Positions 16,450 to 25,301 of a stretch of DNA of 64,000 nucleotides are shown piece after piece. A program made the translations under genes and the position numbers. Under the pieces are notes generated by a model. The model made no database searches. It saw only the letters and a program-made list of their open reading frames with translations, and was not told where the DNA came from. The stretch is from Chromatiaceae bacterium. GTDB lineage: Bacteria > Pseudomonadota > Gammaproteobacteria > Chromatiales > Chromatiaceae. Each line of letters starts with the position of its first letter. The stretch's first letter is position 1. The stretch covers positions 310,001 through 374,000 of the forward strand of contig JACKMP010000001.1 in NCBI GenBank assembly GCA_024235315.1. Reading direction: 5' to 3'.

Positions 16450-19400
16450 CGTATGCACGCATCCTGAATGTTGGATAGGACGTCTGACTGAAGGCAGGAC
16501 AGCAATTGCCAGTCACCGCTGTCGAAGAGGTGGACTTCGCCGGTTTCCGGATCCAACAGGAGCATGCGGATCCAGCCATTGCGTACCAGCCGTTTGACCG
16601 AAAGCACACGTTCGATTGCGTGCCTCGAATGATCGAAAGGACCCTCAATCACCGTGATCAGGCGTAACGGCTCGTGGTACGGCCGGCCCTGCTTGAGTAC
16701 GGTTTGCGTCGGCAGGCCGGTGCGCAGATCGCTGATGTTTCCGGTCATAACGCCGATGCGGCCGGCAACATTGTGATAGACCTTGCTGCCGCTTCCAAAG
16801 CATTCGCTGTCGACGGTCGAAAAGTAGTGCTCCATGTTGATCCACTGACCTACGACCAGGGGCCCGGCAAGAATGTTCTCCAAAAGGCGGCGCTTGGGGT
16901 CCAGACGGTAGTCATACGAGTGCAGAAATGCCCGCCCATCCAGAGACAGGTTCTCGGTCAGGCTGCGTCGTCCGATGACGAAATAGGCATTGCGGGCCAA
17001 GCCCCATTCCGGCCTGACCTGCGACCAATCCATCGAATTTCGCAGCGCCGCACGGGATGCCTGAGACGGTTCCTGCTTGCCGACACCTGTCTGCAGCGTG
17101 GGCATGCGTTCCTGCGCACACAATCGCGACGCAGCTGTCAAGCCATTGCGCAGGCGATCGAGATAGACCAGGTGGGAAGGCGGCAACAGATCGAGATCGA
17201 CAAGCGTCAACTCATCGGTTGTGGTGTTGTGCAGCGCTGGAACGAACCAAGCATCATCGGGGATGATGATTCCCTGACTATGCAGACGCTCCCGAACGCG
17301 CGGCTTGTTGGCCATCTGTGCCAGCACACGCGCGCTGACCAGGCCATGGTTGCCACCGCACGCACCGCAATCGAGCGCGGACTCGTAAGGATTGTTTTCC
17401 GACGTGCTGCCATGCCCCACGAGCAGGATGAAACGTGAAAAGTCGCGCGTCAGACCGATGGACCGCAACGCCTGGCCGACAAAGCCCACCTGCTCGTCCA
17501 ACGAAAAGCCAATGCGGCCGAGGCGCTCAAACTGCAAACGTGCGTACGAGGCATTGATGCGGTAGGCCGACCGAAGACGATCAATCAATGCGTTGGCCTC
17601 ATCCCCGCTGAGCCCGAGCGACAGAATGCGCGGTGCTTCCGCCACATTTCCCAGCGCAGCCTCGCGCAGTTCCCGGATCATATCGTCCGTAATCCGTTCC
17701 GGTTCCAGACCCAGTTCCTGCTCCACCGCCTTGACGATAACGGCTCGCTGCACTGCCCGGATGATCGAATCCGCCTGCTCGCGACTGATCTTGTCCAGCA
17801 GGAGATGCGTCGAAGGCTTGTCGCGATGCAGGCGCCGACGCCAGCGATTGTAGCCCTGCGGTGCGATTGTCTTGCCGATCATGTCGAAGCCGAACAGCAG
17901 GCCGATTGCCTCGACCGTGACGAACGGCGTGAGCACCGACTCTTTCAGCTCGTGTAGCGCCTTTTCGAGGGCGCCCACCGCGATATCGTCCCGGCTGTCG
18001 TTGGCGGAAATCTCGAGTACCAGGTTCTTTGGCGTCAGCAACACCGGACTCAGATGGTTCTCACTGCCCTTGCTCAGTTCGATGAAGCTCACGGGCACGC
18101 CGAAGAATCCGGCAATACCGTATGTCTGGTAGTCGCCCACGCTTTCGAGGTGACGCCGAATGCGCTCGGAGCGGGTGTCGATGCAAAACAAGGACTGCAC
18201 GAATGGCCGCTTTTCCCGCACCTTTTCGGTCGCAGGGGTTGCGCCCTCGAGCAGTCGGTTTATCGCATGGGATTCGACCGCCTGGAGCCAGATCCGACCC
18301 TCGCTGTTTTCGAACGCGACGAGTGCATCGATCAGGTTCTGCAGCTGCACATCGTCGAGTGAACGCAACAGTTCCCGGTCTTCGACGAGACCCGCAAGCT
18401 GATCGAGTCGCTCTGCCAGCAGAATGCTGTCGCGCATTTTCCGTTGCGCCAGGTAGTCTCCGCATAGTGCTTCGATATCCTTGCGACGCCCCAATGCGAG
18501 TACACGCTCCACACGGTGCGCCAACTCCGGCATCACGACCCGATTGTGGAAGTCGTGCCGCAAGTAGGTTTCACAGCTCCGCTCGTTCACTGATTCGTGC
18601 ACCTCGGTGAGGTTACGCGGAACAGGCTGCGTTCGACGCCGATGCAACAGCGCCAGTGACAACGTCAGGCGCAACGCCAGGTAGTCGACCAGGTCGGCCG
18701 GATAGCGCTCCGCCCAGTGATAGTTGGACGCACTGGATCGCCAGCGATGAAGCCGGCCCATCCATGCAGACGGGCCAGTTCCCGGGTGAAATAGCTGACC
18801 CATTGTTCTCCGGGATTCCCAGCGCAGCCATCGCCTGAGCAATGACTGCTTCCGGATCGGAGTTCGCCTCCAACACCTGTCTCGCCCACTCGCCATCCGG
18901 CGACCGAAACACATCGTGCCGGAGAATCGCGCCAGGCGGCAAAGAGGCCGCGCTCACGTTCCGGCATTCCCCAGACCGACTGCCCCTCGTCAAGAAATCG
19001 AGGCAGACTCTGATGACACGCTCGTCTCAGTTCCGCAGACAGCTCTGTGCCATACAGGGCATCCACCACCTCGCAGAGCGGCATGTCGGGCGGAAATTGA
19101 TCATGCAGCCGCGACGACAGTTGCGCCCGTCCACCGGGCGCCGTCTGTCCCTTCGGTGTTCCTCCTCAAGGCAGCCTGCACATGCGTGGCATCTGACATA
19201 CGACTCAGTTCCGAGAACTCCAGGGCGGTCCCGGTCACCAAAGTCAGCAACCAGCGAGCCAGATCGATCCCGGAGGGACAGGCCTGTTGCACCGCGAAGT
19301 CCCGATACCGGATTCGAGCGCCGCATAGTCCACGCTCCCTGCTTGAGATACCGCTGATATTCACTTCGCGGCAGGTAACCGCGCGCGTGAAACAAACGAC

Positions 19401-19557
19401 GCCCCTGTTCGACGGCCGTCTCGAACGGCATGTCTTCCAGGCCATGCAGCGGATTGTGGTGGATGAACGAACGCATGGGCCAGAAATACGGAATCGGTTC
19501 GGCCGCCACGTAAACCATCGCGCGGATATTCAGCTTTTCGCCCATCGAGAGTTTCAC
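16446..19557 (-). CDS. dabA: Inorganic-carbon accumulation protein DabA (DUF2309), frameshifted in the N-terminal part
   Basis: DabA is the cytoplasmic carbonic-anhydrase-like subunit of the DAB pump, which hydrates CO2 vectorially to bicarbonate. The last about 750 residues (16446 to about 18730) are in one clean frame and keep the zinc ligands: C and D in FCIDTRSERIRRHLE, and H and C in LVGHGSTSENN...LDCGACGG. The N-terminal part (PYFWPMRSFIHHNPLHGLED onward) is split over three frames with about six one-base losses between 18.7 and 19.34 kb. The start is taken as GTG at 19557, preceded by GGGGA; ATG at 19545 is an alternative. Repaired length is near 1,040 residues, as in DabA1-type proteins. 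Confidence 0.85.
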
Positions 19558-19672
19558 GACATTCCCCGACCAGATACAGACCGGCAAGACCAGCGAACCC
19601 AGACCGACCAGAAAGCCAGAGGTCGACGCATAGCCAAGATCCGCAACCTCCGTCGAACCGGATTGCCGACGA

Positions 19673-20306
19673 TCAGTCAGTCAGCAGACGCATGCCCGCC
19701 CCACTCCACAGCAACCACACCAGCGCCAGCGCCACCGCCGTGGCCGCGCTGTGAGGAACCGTGTCGAGCATCAGCGCGAGCATGGCAAAGAACCCGGGAA
19801 CAGCGGTGTTGCAACAGCCGCAAGCACCACCAGGACCAATACCAACGAGAAACGTGGCAGCGAACTGGCCAAGCCGACATAAAGACCGGTATAGGCTGCG
19901 CCATATCGTTGCGTCAGCCCCTCTCCCAGCAATGCAAACAGTACCAGCGGAACAGCAAAGATGACGGCATGAGAGTGTGTGAGTCGCCCCGGACCAAAGG
20001 CCTCGGCGACCCAGAGCAAGGCCCATGACGAAGTCACGATGAAGCCCATCCATGCACCCATGTCACGCAGCCCGAGGGCACGCGCCGCGTAGAGCAGCGC
20101 CGTCAGCACGCCCCAAATAGCCACCCAGCGAGGAACCTGAATGTCCGCCAGGTGAAGAGACCGATGCCGATATGCGGCCACAGCAGAATAATCAGTCCAC
20201 GCTGCCAGCCGCGCTGAACACGACTCAACAACAGGTTGAACACCATGCTGAACGGAAACAGAGGCAGGAACAGTGCTGCCAGGGCCAGCGTTACATAAGA
20301 CAACAT
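19673..20306 (-). CDS. Multi-pass membrane protein between dabB and dabA, frameshifted
   Basis: Starting one bp after the dabB stop, three frames together give a hydrophobic protein of about 211 residues with roughly six or seven membrane helices (LALAALFLPLFPFSMVFNLL, VAIWGVLTALLYAARALGL, VIFAVPLVLFALLGEGL, FFAMLALMLDTVPHS and ALALVWLLWSGAGM). Two base losses are inferred, near 20165 and near 19797 in a T-run. The position within the dab operon suggests an accessory membrane subunit of the DAB complex. I do not recognise the family. It is not an obvious duplicate of a DabB (NuoL-like) segment. The 115 bp to dabA holds no other gene. Confidence 0.65.
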
Positions 20307-20307
20307 G

Positions 20308-21987
20308 TCAGGCCCACCGCAACAGGACATTGATCCGGTTCACGGCACCCATCAGGGTTGCCGACAACCGCCCGTATAGCGCAGCTACGTAAAATTCTTG
20401 CGCGATCACCGCATACGCACTCGACCACAGCCCGGCCAGCGACAGTGCTCTCCGTCGACCCTGCTGTTCGGCGTAGTAAGTCAACAGCCAGCCCGATACA
20501 ACGACAAGCGTCATCAACACCACGAGGACATCGAACCAGAAGATATCGACATCTGCCGCCGCATAGAGTTGGTCGCGGAAACCCGGATCCGGATAAAGGA
20601 AGATATCGAATGCGTGGCTGATCAGCGTGTAACCAACGACCACCACCGCAAACGAAAACACGATAAGCGTGACCAGCTGCCACACATTCTGTGTGCGCAT
20701 ACGGTAAGTGGCGAAGATAAGCTGTGCCCCCGTGACCCAGCCGAAGAACAGCAACACAATCGCACCCTGCTTCTGGAAGAAGTCCTGCGACACCAGCAAA
20801 TGCGCGGCCACCAGGATGGAAATTGGTACCGCGAGCGTGATCAGCGCCATAAGCAGCCAGGGTTGACGCTGTCGGGGCGGACGACGTTCAACCACAAAGG
20901 TGTAGAGCTCGTCTTTAGGCACCCCGTCGTCTTTGCGCGATGCCTTGATTACACCGCCGGAACCGAGAAACAGGGTCCCCTTGAACAAACCGTGGGCGAT
21001 CAGGTGATAGACGGCGAGCGAGAAGGCACCGACACCGCACTCCATGATCATGAATCCCATCTGCCCCATCGTGGAGTAGCCAAGCGCCTTCTTGACGTCG
21101 CTCTGCGCGAGCATCAGGACCGAGCCGACCAGGGACGTCACGAGACCCACGATGAAAAGCCAGTGCAACACGTCGCCAGCGTGCACAAACACCGGCGCAA
21201 AGCGGTTGATCAGGAAGCCGCCGGCATTGACGATGCCCGCATGCATCAAGGCCGAAACCGGCGTCGGCCCACTCATCGTGTAGGGCAGCCAGGTGTGCAG
21301 CAGGAACTGCGCGGAGCGAGCAAATGCCGCCAGTGCAATCAGTGCCGCCACCAGGCTGGGCAATGGCAGCCCAAGGAATTCATGACCGAGTGGGTCAGCG
21401 GTAATGCGGGAGAATATCTCGCGCAACGACCAGGTGTCGTAGGCATTGAACAGGAGCACGGCCGCGAGCACGAGAGGAAGATCACCGATGCGGTAGGTGA
21501 GAAATGTCCAAAGCGCGTAACGATGCGCAGAACGGCTGCGCATATCCTGGCCCAACAAGAAGTACAGCAGAACCCCGACCAGGTGCCACGCGATCAGCAA
21601 CGTAACAAGGTCACCGGCGTACACCATGAGCAGCAGAGTGGCTGTCATCAGATCAAGCATCGCAAAAAAGCGCGTGTAACCTTCCTCCTCAGCCATGTAG
21701 CGCAAGGAATAAACGTGAACGATCAGGCTGATGCCAGAAATTACGAACGCCAGCAACGCGCTCAGCGGATCGATGACAAGAATGCCCCAGGTCTGCGTGA
21801 GTCCTACAGACAGCGCTTCGTGACCACCGAGTATCTGCCACAACACTGCGGTCGCCAGAAAAAACGTGGCAGTGGTACCGGCCACGCTGATCCTGGCAGC
21901 GCGCTGCGAGAAGCGCCCGGAAGCCAAGACAGTGAACAGCGCCGTCACCAACGGCAATGTGATCAGTAGTATCAGGAGCCCTTGCAT
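20308..21987 (-). CDS. dabB: Inorganic-carbon pump membrane subunit DabB (NuoL/MrpA-like)
   Basis: This intact 559-residue membrane protein of the proton-conducting transporter family has about 14 hydrophobic helices. Antiporter-type signatures include a loop with LLHTWLPYTMSGPTPVSALMHAG-like residues near 225-250 and KKALGYSTMGQMGFM near 305-320. DabB pairs with DabA and is thought to supply cation (H+ or Na+) flow that drives vectorial CO2 hydration. It is the first gene of the dabB, membrane protein, dabA, CPII operon. Its length (about 550) is that of DabB, and the absence of other nuo or mrp genes argues against complex I or an Mrp antiporter. Confidence 0.88.
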   Translation of the reverse strand: MQGLLILLITLPLVTALFTVLASGRFSQRAARISVAGTTATFFLATAVLWQILGGHEALSVGLTQTWGILVIDPLSALLAFVISGISLIVHVYSLRYMAEEEGYTRFFAMLDLMTATLLLMVYAGDLVTLLIAWHLVGVLLYFLLGQDMRSRSAHRYALWTFLTYRIGDLPLVLAAVLLFNAYDTWSLREIFSRITADPLGHEFLGLPLPSLVAALIALAAFARSAQFLLHTWLPYTMSGPTPVSALMHAGIVNAGGFLINRFAPVFVHAGDVLHWLFIVGLVTSLVGSVLMLAQSDVKKALGYSTMGQMGFMIMECGVGAFSLAVYHLIAHGLFKGTLFLGSGGVIKASRKDDGVPKDELYTFVVERRPPRQRQPWLLMALITLAVPISILVAAHLLVSQDFFQKQGAIVLLFFGWVTGAQLIFATYRMRTQNVWQLVTLIVFSFAVVVVGYTLISHAFDIFLYPDPGFRDQLYAAADVDIFWFDVLVVLMTLVVVSGWLLTYYAEQQGRRRALSLAGLWSSAYAVIAQEFYVAALYGRLSATLMGAVNRINVLLRWA

Positions 21988-22436
21988 TTCGCTGCCTTGC
22001 CTTAGCGCTTTTGCTGGCGGGAACGGCCGTCGGTGGTATCCAGCCAGCGCGCAATCACCACGACCTGAACGCGTCTCACCTTTTCCCGGCCGGAAAAAAG
22101 TGCGTATGAATTGAGCAACCAGCCAACTTCAATGGGGCAAGTCTACGTGCCCGGCATCGAAAGAATCTTCGATATTTCAAATCGCATTGATCGATTGCAG
22201 CCTATGGAATGACGCATCGCACACTGGACATCACGACCGCGCCGGGCGCACCGGAGCGGCGTCGTGCGGCAGCTGGTCAGCGCCGGCTCATCAGGAAACA
22301 AGCGGCAAGGCGGGAGGAGCCATGGGCGCAGACATGACCTTCACACGCAGGCGTGGACGGTGCTACGTCAACCCGATCCTGATCGATGACTGCCCTGGAA
22401 GATCCCGGGGCTTGGCCGGAAATGTCCGCCTGACTG
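21988..22436. other. 449-bp gap upstream of the dab operon
   Basis: This stretch lies between dabB and the end of the second sulP, both on the minus strand. It probably holds the dab promoter. The only structured element I see is the dyad at 22156-22173. Open frames in it lack ribosome sites and protein-family features. Confidence 0.5.
22156..22173. promoter_or_regulatory. Dyad ATCGAA-N6-TTCGAT upstream of dabB
   Basis: Perfect 6-bp arms separated by 6 bp lie about 170 bp before the dabB start. The arms differ from the ATAGAT dyads near the cbb genes, so a different regulator, or a chance occurrence, is possible. Confidence 0.35.
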
Positions 22437-24113
22437 TCAGTCGGCTTGAGACAATTGCTTTTCGACGTGTTGAAGCGCATGGATGCGATTGGCCTCGATA
22501 CTGCCACCCGGGCTTGCCAGCACCTGTTCACGAATGCCCTGGCTATCTATCGCTCGTGCAACCGAAGGCCTCACGCCGCAAAGGACCACGCTGCGCCCGG
22601 CATGCACCGCGTTGCGGATGACATCGAACAGCGAGCGCGTTGCTGTGAAGTCGATCTCGGGCATGTCGGAAAGATCAAGGATCAGAGCGCGGTAGTCGCC
22701 GAGCAGTGACAGCTGCCGAGCCATACCCTTGGCCGCACCGAAACTCATCGGACTACCGAAATGAATGAGCAGTATCTGGCCAGCGGACTCCCGAAGTATG
22801 CGGCGTTCTTCGCCCTGCAACGGTGTGCTCTCGTCAGCATCACGATACATGTTGATGCTGCGCAATTGCAGATCGGACATACGCTTCATAAAGATCAGGC
22901 CGGCAATCGCCATACCGACGGCAACGGCCTTGATGAGATCGACGAATACCGTCAGCAGGAACACCACCACCATGATGAATACATCGGTGCCCGGGGTACG
23001 CCGTGCCGCGCGCAGGAAATCCCAATCGATGATGTCGGTCCCGACCTTGATCAGAATGCCGGCAAGCACCGCGTGCGGAATCTCGCGGGCCAGCCCGCCC
23101 GCACCGAGCACAACCGCCAGCAGCACCAGGGCATGAAGTGCACCGGAAATCGGTGTCCTGCCACCGGCCTTGACGTTGACCACGGTCCGCATCGTCGCGC
23201 CTGCACCGGGCAGGCCACCCAGCAGACCCGCCACAGTGTTGCCGATTCCCTGCCCGAGCAGTTCGCGGTCGGAGTCGTGATAGCTGCGCGTCACGTTGTC
23301 GGCAACCAGTGAGGTCAGCAGCGAGTCTATCGAGCCGAGCGCGGCCAGCGTAAGTGCAGAGAGGAACATCTCGACGAACAACGCGGGTTCGACCGTCGGC
23401 CAACGTACTGTCGGCAGGCCGCTCGGGATATCACCGAGGATCGGCGAGCTGCCCGGCTGGAAAGCCAGCATCGCGACCAGCGTACCGACGATCAACGCCA
23501 GCAGCGGCGACGGGATCACCCTCCCCCAGGCACGTGGCATCAGGTAGACGATCACGATCGCGACCAGGCCGAGCATGACTGCGTGGCCGTTGAGGCTGCC
23601 CCAGGCGGCCGGCAGCGCAGCCGCCGAGGCCAGCGGCCCGGCCTGCGCCTCGAAACCAAGCAGCGGCGGCAGCTGCATCAGGATGATTATCACTCCGATG
23701 CCGCTCATGAAACCGGACACCACCGGCACTGGGACGAGTTCGATGAACCTGCCAAAACGCAGCAGACCGAAGGCCAGCTGCATGACGCCGCCCATCATCA
23801 CCACGGTGAACGCCAGGGCCGCGCCGTGCGCCGGATCGTCGGGATACAGCGTGGTGTACTGAGTGAGGATCGCCGCCATGACCACGGTCATGGGGCCGGT
23901 GGGGCCTGACACCTGCGATGGGGTGCCCCCGAACAGCGCGGCAAAAAAGCCGACGCAGATGGCGCCGTACACGCCCGCAATCGGCCCCGCACCGGACGAG
24001 ACACCAAACGCCAGCGCCAGCGGCAGCGCGACGACGGCGGCGGTCAGTCCGCCGTAGAGATCACCTCGAAGGTTATCGAAGTGCAGTCCATGTACGAGGT
24101 TGCGTGGAGACAT
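22437..24113 (-). CDS. SulP-family anion permease with STAS domain (second copy)
   Basis: This intact 558-residue SulP/SLC26 membrane protein closely resembles the one at 2290-3996: FDNLRGDLYGGLTAAVVALPL at the start, SGPTGPMTVVMAAIL near 78, GSIDSLLTSLVADNVTRSYHD near 260, GLPGAGATMRTVVNVKAGGRTP near 300 and a C-terminal STAS domain (ILLIHFGSPMSFGAAKGMA). The candidate substrate is bicarbonate or sulfate. Placed just upstream of the dab operon in the same direction, it is probably part of the same carbon-uptake module. A stand-alone transcript is also possible because 449 bp separate the units. Confidence 0.87.
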   Translation of the reverse strand: MSPRNLVHGLHFDNLRGDLYGGLTAAVVALPLALAFGVSSGAGPIAGVYGAICVGFFAALFGGTPSQVSGPTGPMTVVMAAILTQYTTLYPDDPAHGAALAFTVVMMGGVMQLAFGLLRFGRFIELVPVPVVSGFMSGIGVIIILMQLPPLLGFEAQAGPLASAAALPAAWGSLNGHAVMLGLVAIVIVYLMPRAWGRVIPSPLLALIVGTLVAMLAFQPGSSPILGDIPSGLPTVRWPTVEPALFVEMFLSALTLAALGSIDSLLTSLVADNVTRSYHDSDRELLGQGIGNTVAGLLGGLPGAGATMRTVVNVKAGGRTPISGALHALVLLAVVLGAGGLAREIPHAVLAGILIKVGTDIIDWDFLRAARRTPGTDVFIMVVVFLLTVFVDLIKAVAVGMAIAGLIFMKRMSDLQLRSINMYRDADESTPLQGEERRILRESAGQILLIHFGSPMSFGAAKGMARQLSLLGDYRALILDLSDMPEIDFTATRSLFDVIRNAVHAGRSVVLCGVRPSVARAIDSQGIREQVLASPGGSIEANRIHALQHVEKQLSQAD

Positions 24114-24168
24114 CAGGGCACCCCTTGCTGCAAATCCCTACAACCCCAACGCACCTGGACAGAGAACC

Positions 24169-24735
24169 TCACAACAGACTTTCGATCAGTGCCTCGACAT
24201 CGGGATGATCGAACTCACGCCCACCGATGGCCTGAAAACGGATATTGCCGTCCTTGTCCAGCAGGTAGGTCGTCGGCAACCCCTTGACCGCGTACAGCTC
24301 GGCGATACGGCTCTCACGATCAAACAGGATCGGGAACTCCGGCGTCAGGCTCAGGCCACCCGAAAACTGAAAGACCAGGTCGGGATCCTCCCACTGGTTG
24401 ACCGCCACCACGACCAGGCCCCGGTCCCTGTACTTGTCATACAGCCGCTGCATCGACGGCATCTCACGACGGCAGGGCGGACACCAGGTTGCCCAGAAGT
24501 TGAGCATCACCACCTTGCCGCGAAAACTGCCGAGTTCGTGCTCGGTACCGTCCATGTCCGGCAGGCTGAATGTCGGCGCAGGAAGCGGCGGTGACACCGG
24601 GTTCATGCTGTGACCCAGCGGCGGCAGCTCGGCGGCTACCACGGCCGTTGAAAGAAACGCGGTCAGCAGCAGTGCGCCCCAGTCAGCCAGGCAGGGGCGC
24701 TGGCGCACATTGCAGATTCGGCAACCATTTTTCAT
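24169..24735 (-). CDS. TlpA/ResA-type periplasmic thiol-disulfide oxidoreductase
   Basis: This 188-residue thioredoxin-fold protein has an N-terminal hydrophobic signal/anchor (ALLLTAFLSTAVVAA) and the active site FWATWCPPCRREM near residue 85. A cis-Pro loop (GLPTTYLLDKDG) and a TlpA-like insert follow. It would reduce disulfides in the periplasm, for example in cytochrome c maturation. GGAGGAGT precedes the ATG at 24735. It overlaps the end of the upstream secreted-protein gene by 53 bp, suggesting a two-gene operon. Confidence 0.88.
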   Translation of the reverse strand: MKNGCRICNVRQRPCLADWGALLLTAFLSTAVVAAELPPLGHSMNPVSPPLPAPTFSLPDMDGTEHELGSFRGKVVMLNFWATWCPPCRREMPSMQRLYDKYRDRGLVVVAVNQWEDPDLVFQFSGGLSLTPEFPILFDRESRIAELYAVKGLPTTYLLDKDGNIRFQAIGGREFDHPDVEALIESLL

Positions 24736-25267
24736 AACGGACTCCTCCGATCGACCACACCACAAGCAAGTCGACCACACTGCCGTGTGGCTCCGGCATG
24801 GTCGTAAACCCCTGAATCCAGTCCCCAACCTCGAATACCGAATCGTCGGCCAGGATCGACCAGCTGAAACGCACACCCATGCCGTGCCATTCCTCGAGCC
24901 ACTCGCTCTTGGTCTTGATCGGCTTCTCGACACCGTCCGCGGCCTTGTAACGCCAGTCTTGAACACGGTACTGCAACGGCTTTTCGGAGATGTTGCGCAC
25001 GATGGTGCCGAACACGCAGCGCGTGGCCACCGCCTCCGAAACCGTGGCGGGAAGATCGCGGGCCGAGTAGCTGGCACGGATGAAATCCGGCGGCACCTGA
25101 AGCAGTTCGATACCCAGCCCGTCGCCTTCGTATTTCCAGCTCAGCAACCCGGTCGCCGGATCCTTTGTCGACACGACACCGCCGCTTTCGGCGCCTACCG
25201 ACGCCGAGACGATCAGCACCAGCATCGGCAACAGGATGCAGCGGCAATTCGTTCGTTGAATGAACAC
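24683..25267 (-). CDS. Secreted protein of unknown function upstream of the tlpA-like gene
   Basis: This protein of about 194 residues has an N-terminal signal peptide (CILLPMLVLIVSASVGAES). The mature part contains WKYEGDGLGIELLQVPPDFIRASYSARDLP and only a few cysteines. I do not recognise the family. The GTG at 25267 is favoured by GGAGAT 5 bp upstream and by placing the signal peptide at the start. The 53-bp overlap with the thioredoxin gene suggests coupling, so the protein may be a client or partner of that oxidoreductase; this is inferred from context only. Confidence 0.6.
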   Translation of the reverse strand: MFIQRTNCRCILLPMLVLIVSASVGAESGGVVSTKDPATGLLSWKYEGDGLGIELLQVPPDFIRASYSARDLPATVSEAVATRCVFGTIVRNISEKPLQYRVQDWRYKAADGVEKPIKTKSEWLEEWHGMGVRFSWSILADDSVFEVGDWIQGFTTMPEPHGSVVDLLVVWSIGGVRYEKWLPNLQCAPAPLPG

Positions 25268-25301
25268 GTGATCTCCGCGTTTGTCCGGCCTGCCGCGCAG
25301 T

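Noticed and set aside
20398..21969. Long plus-strand frame opposite dabB
   Set aside because: It is the shadow of the well-supported dabB on the other strand, with repetitive His/Arg/Gln composition.
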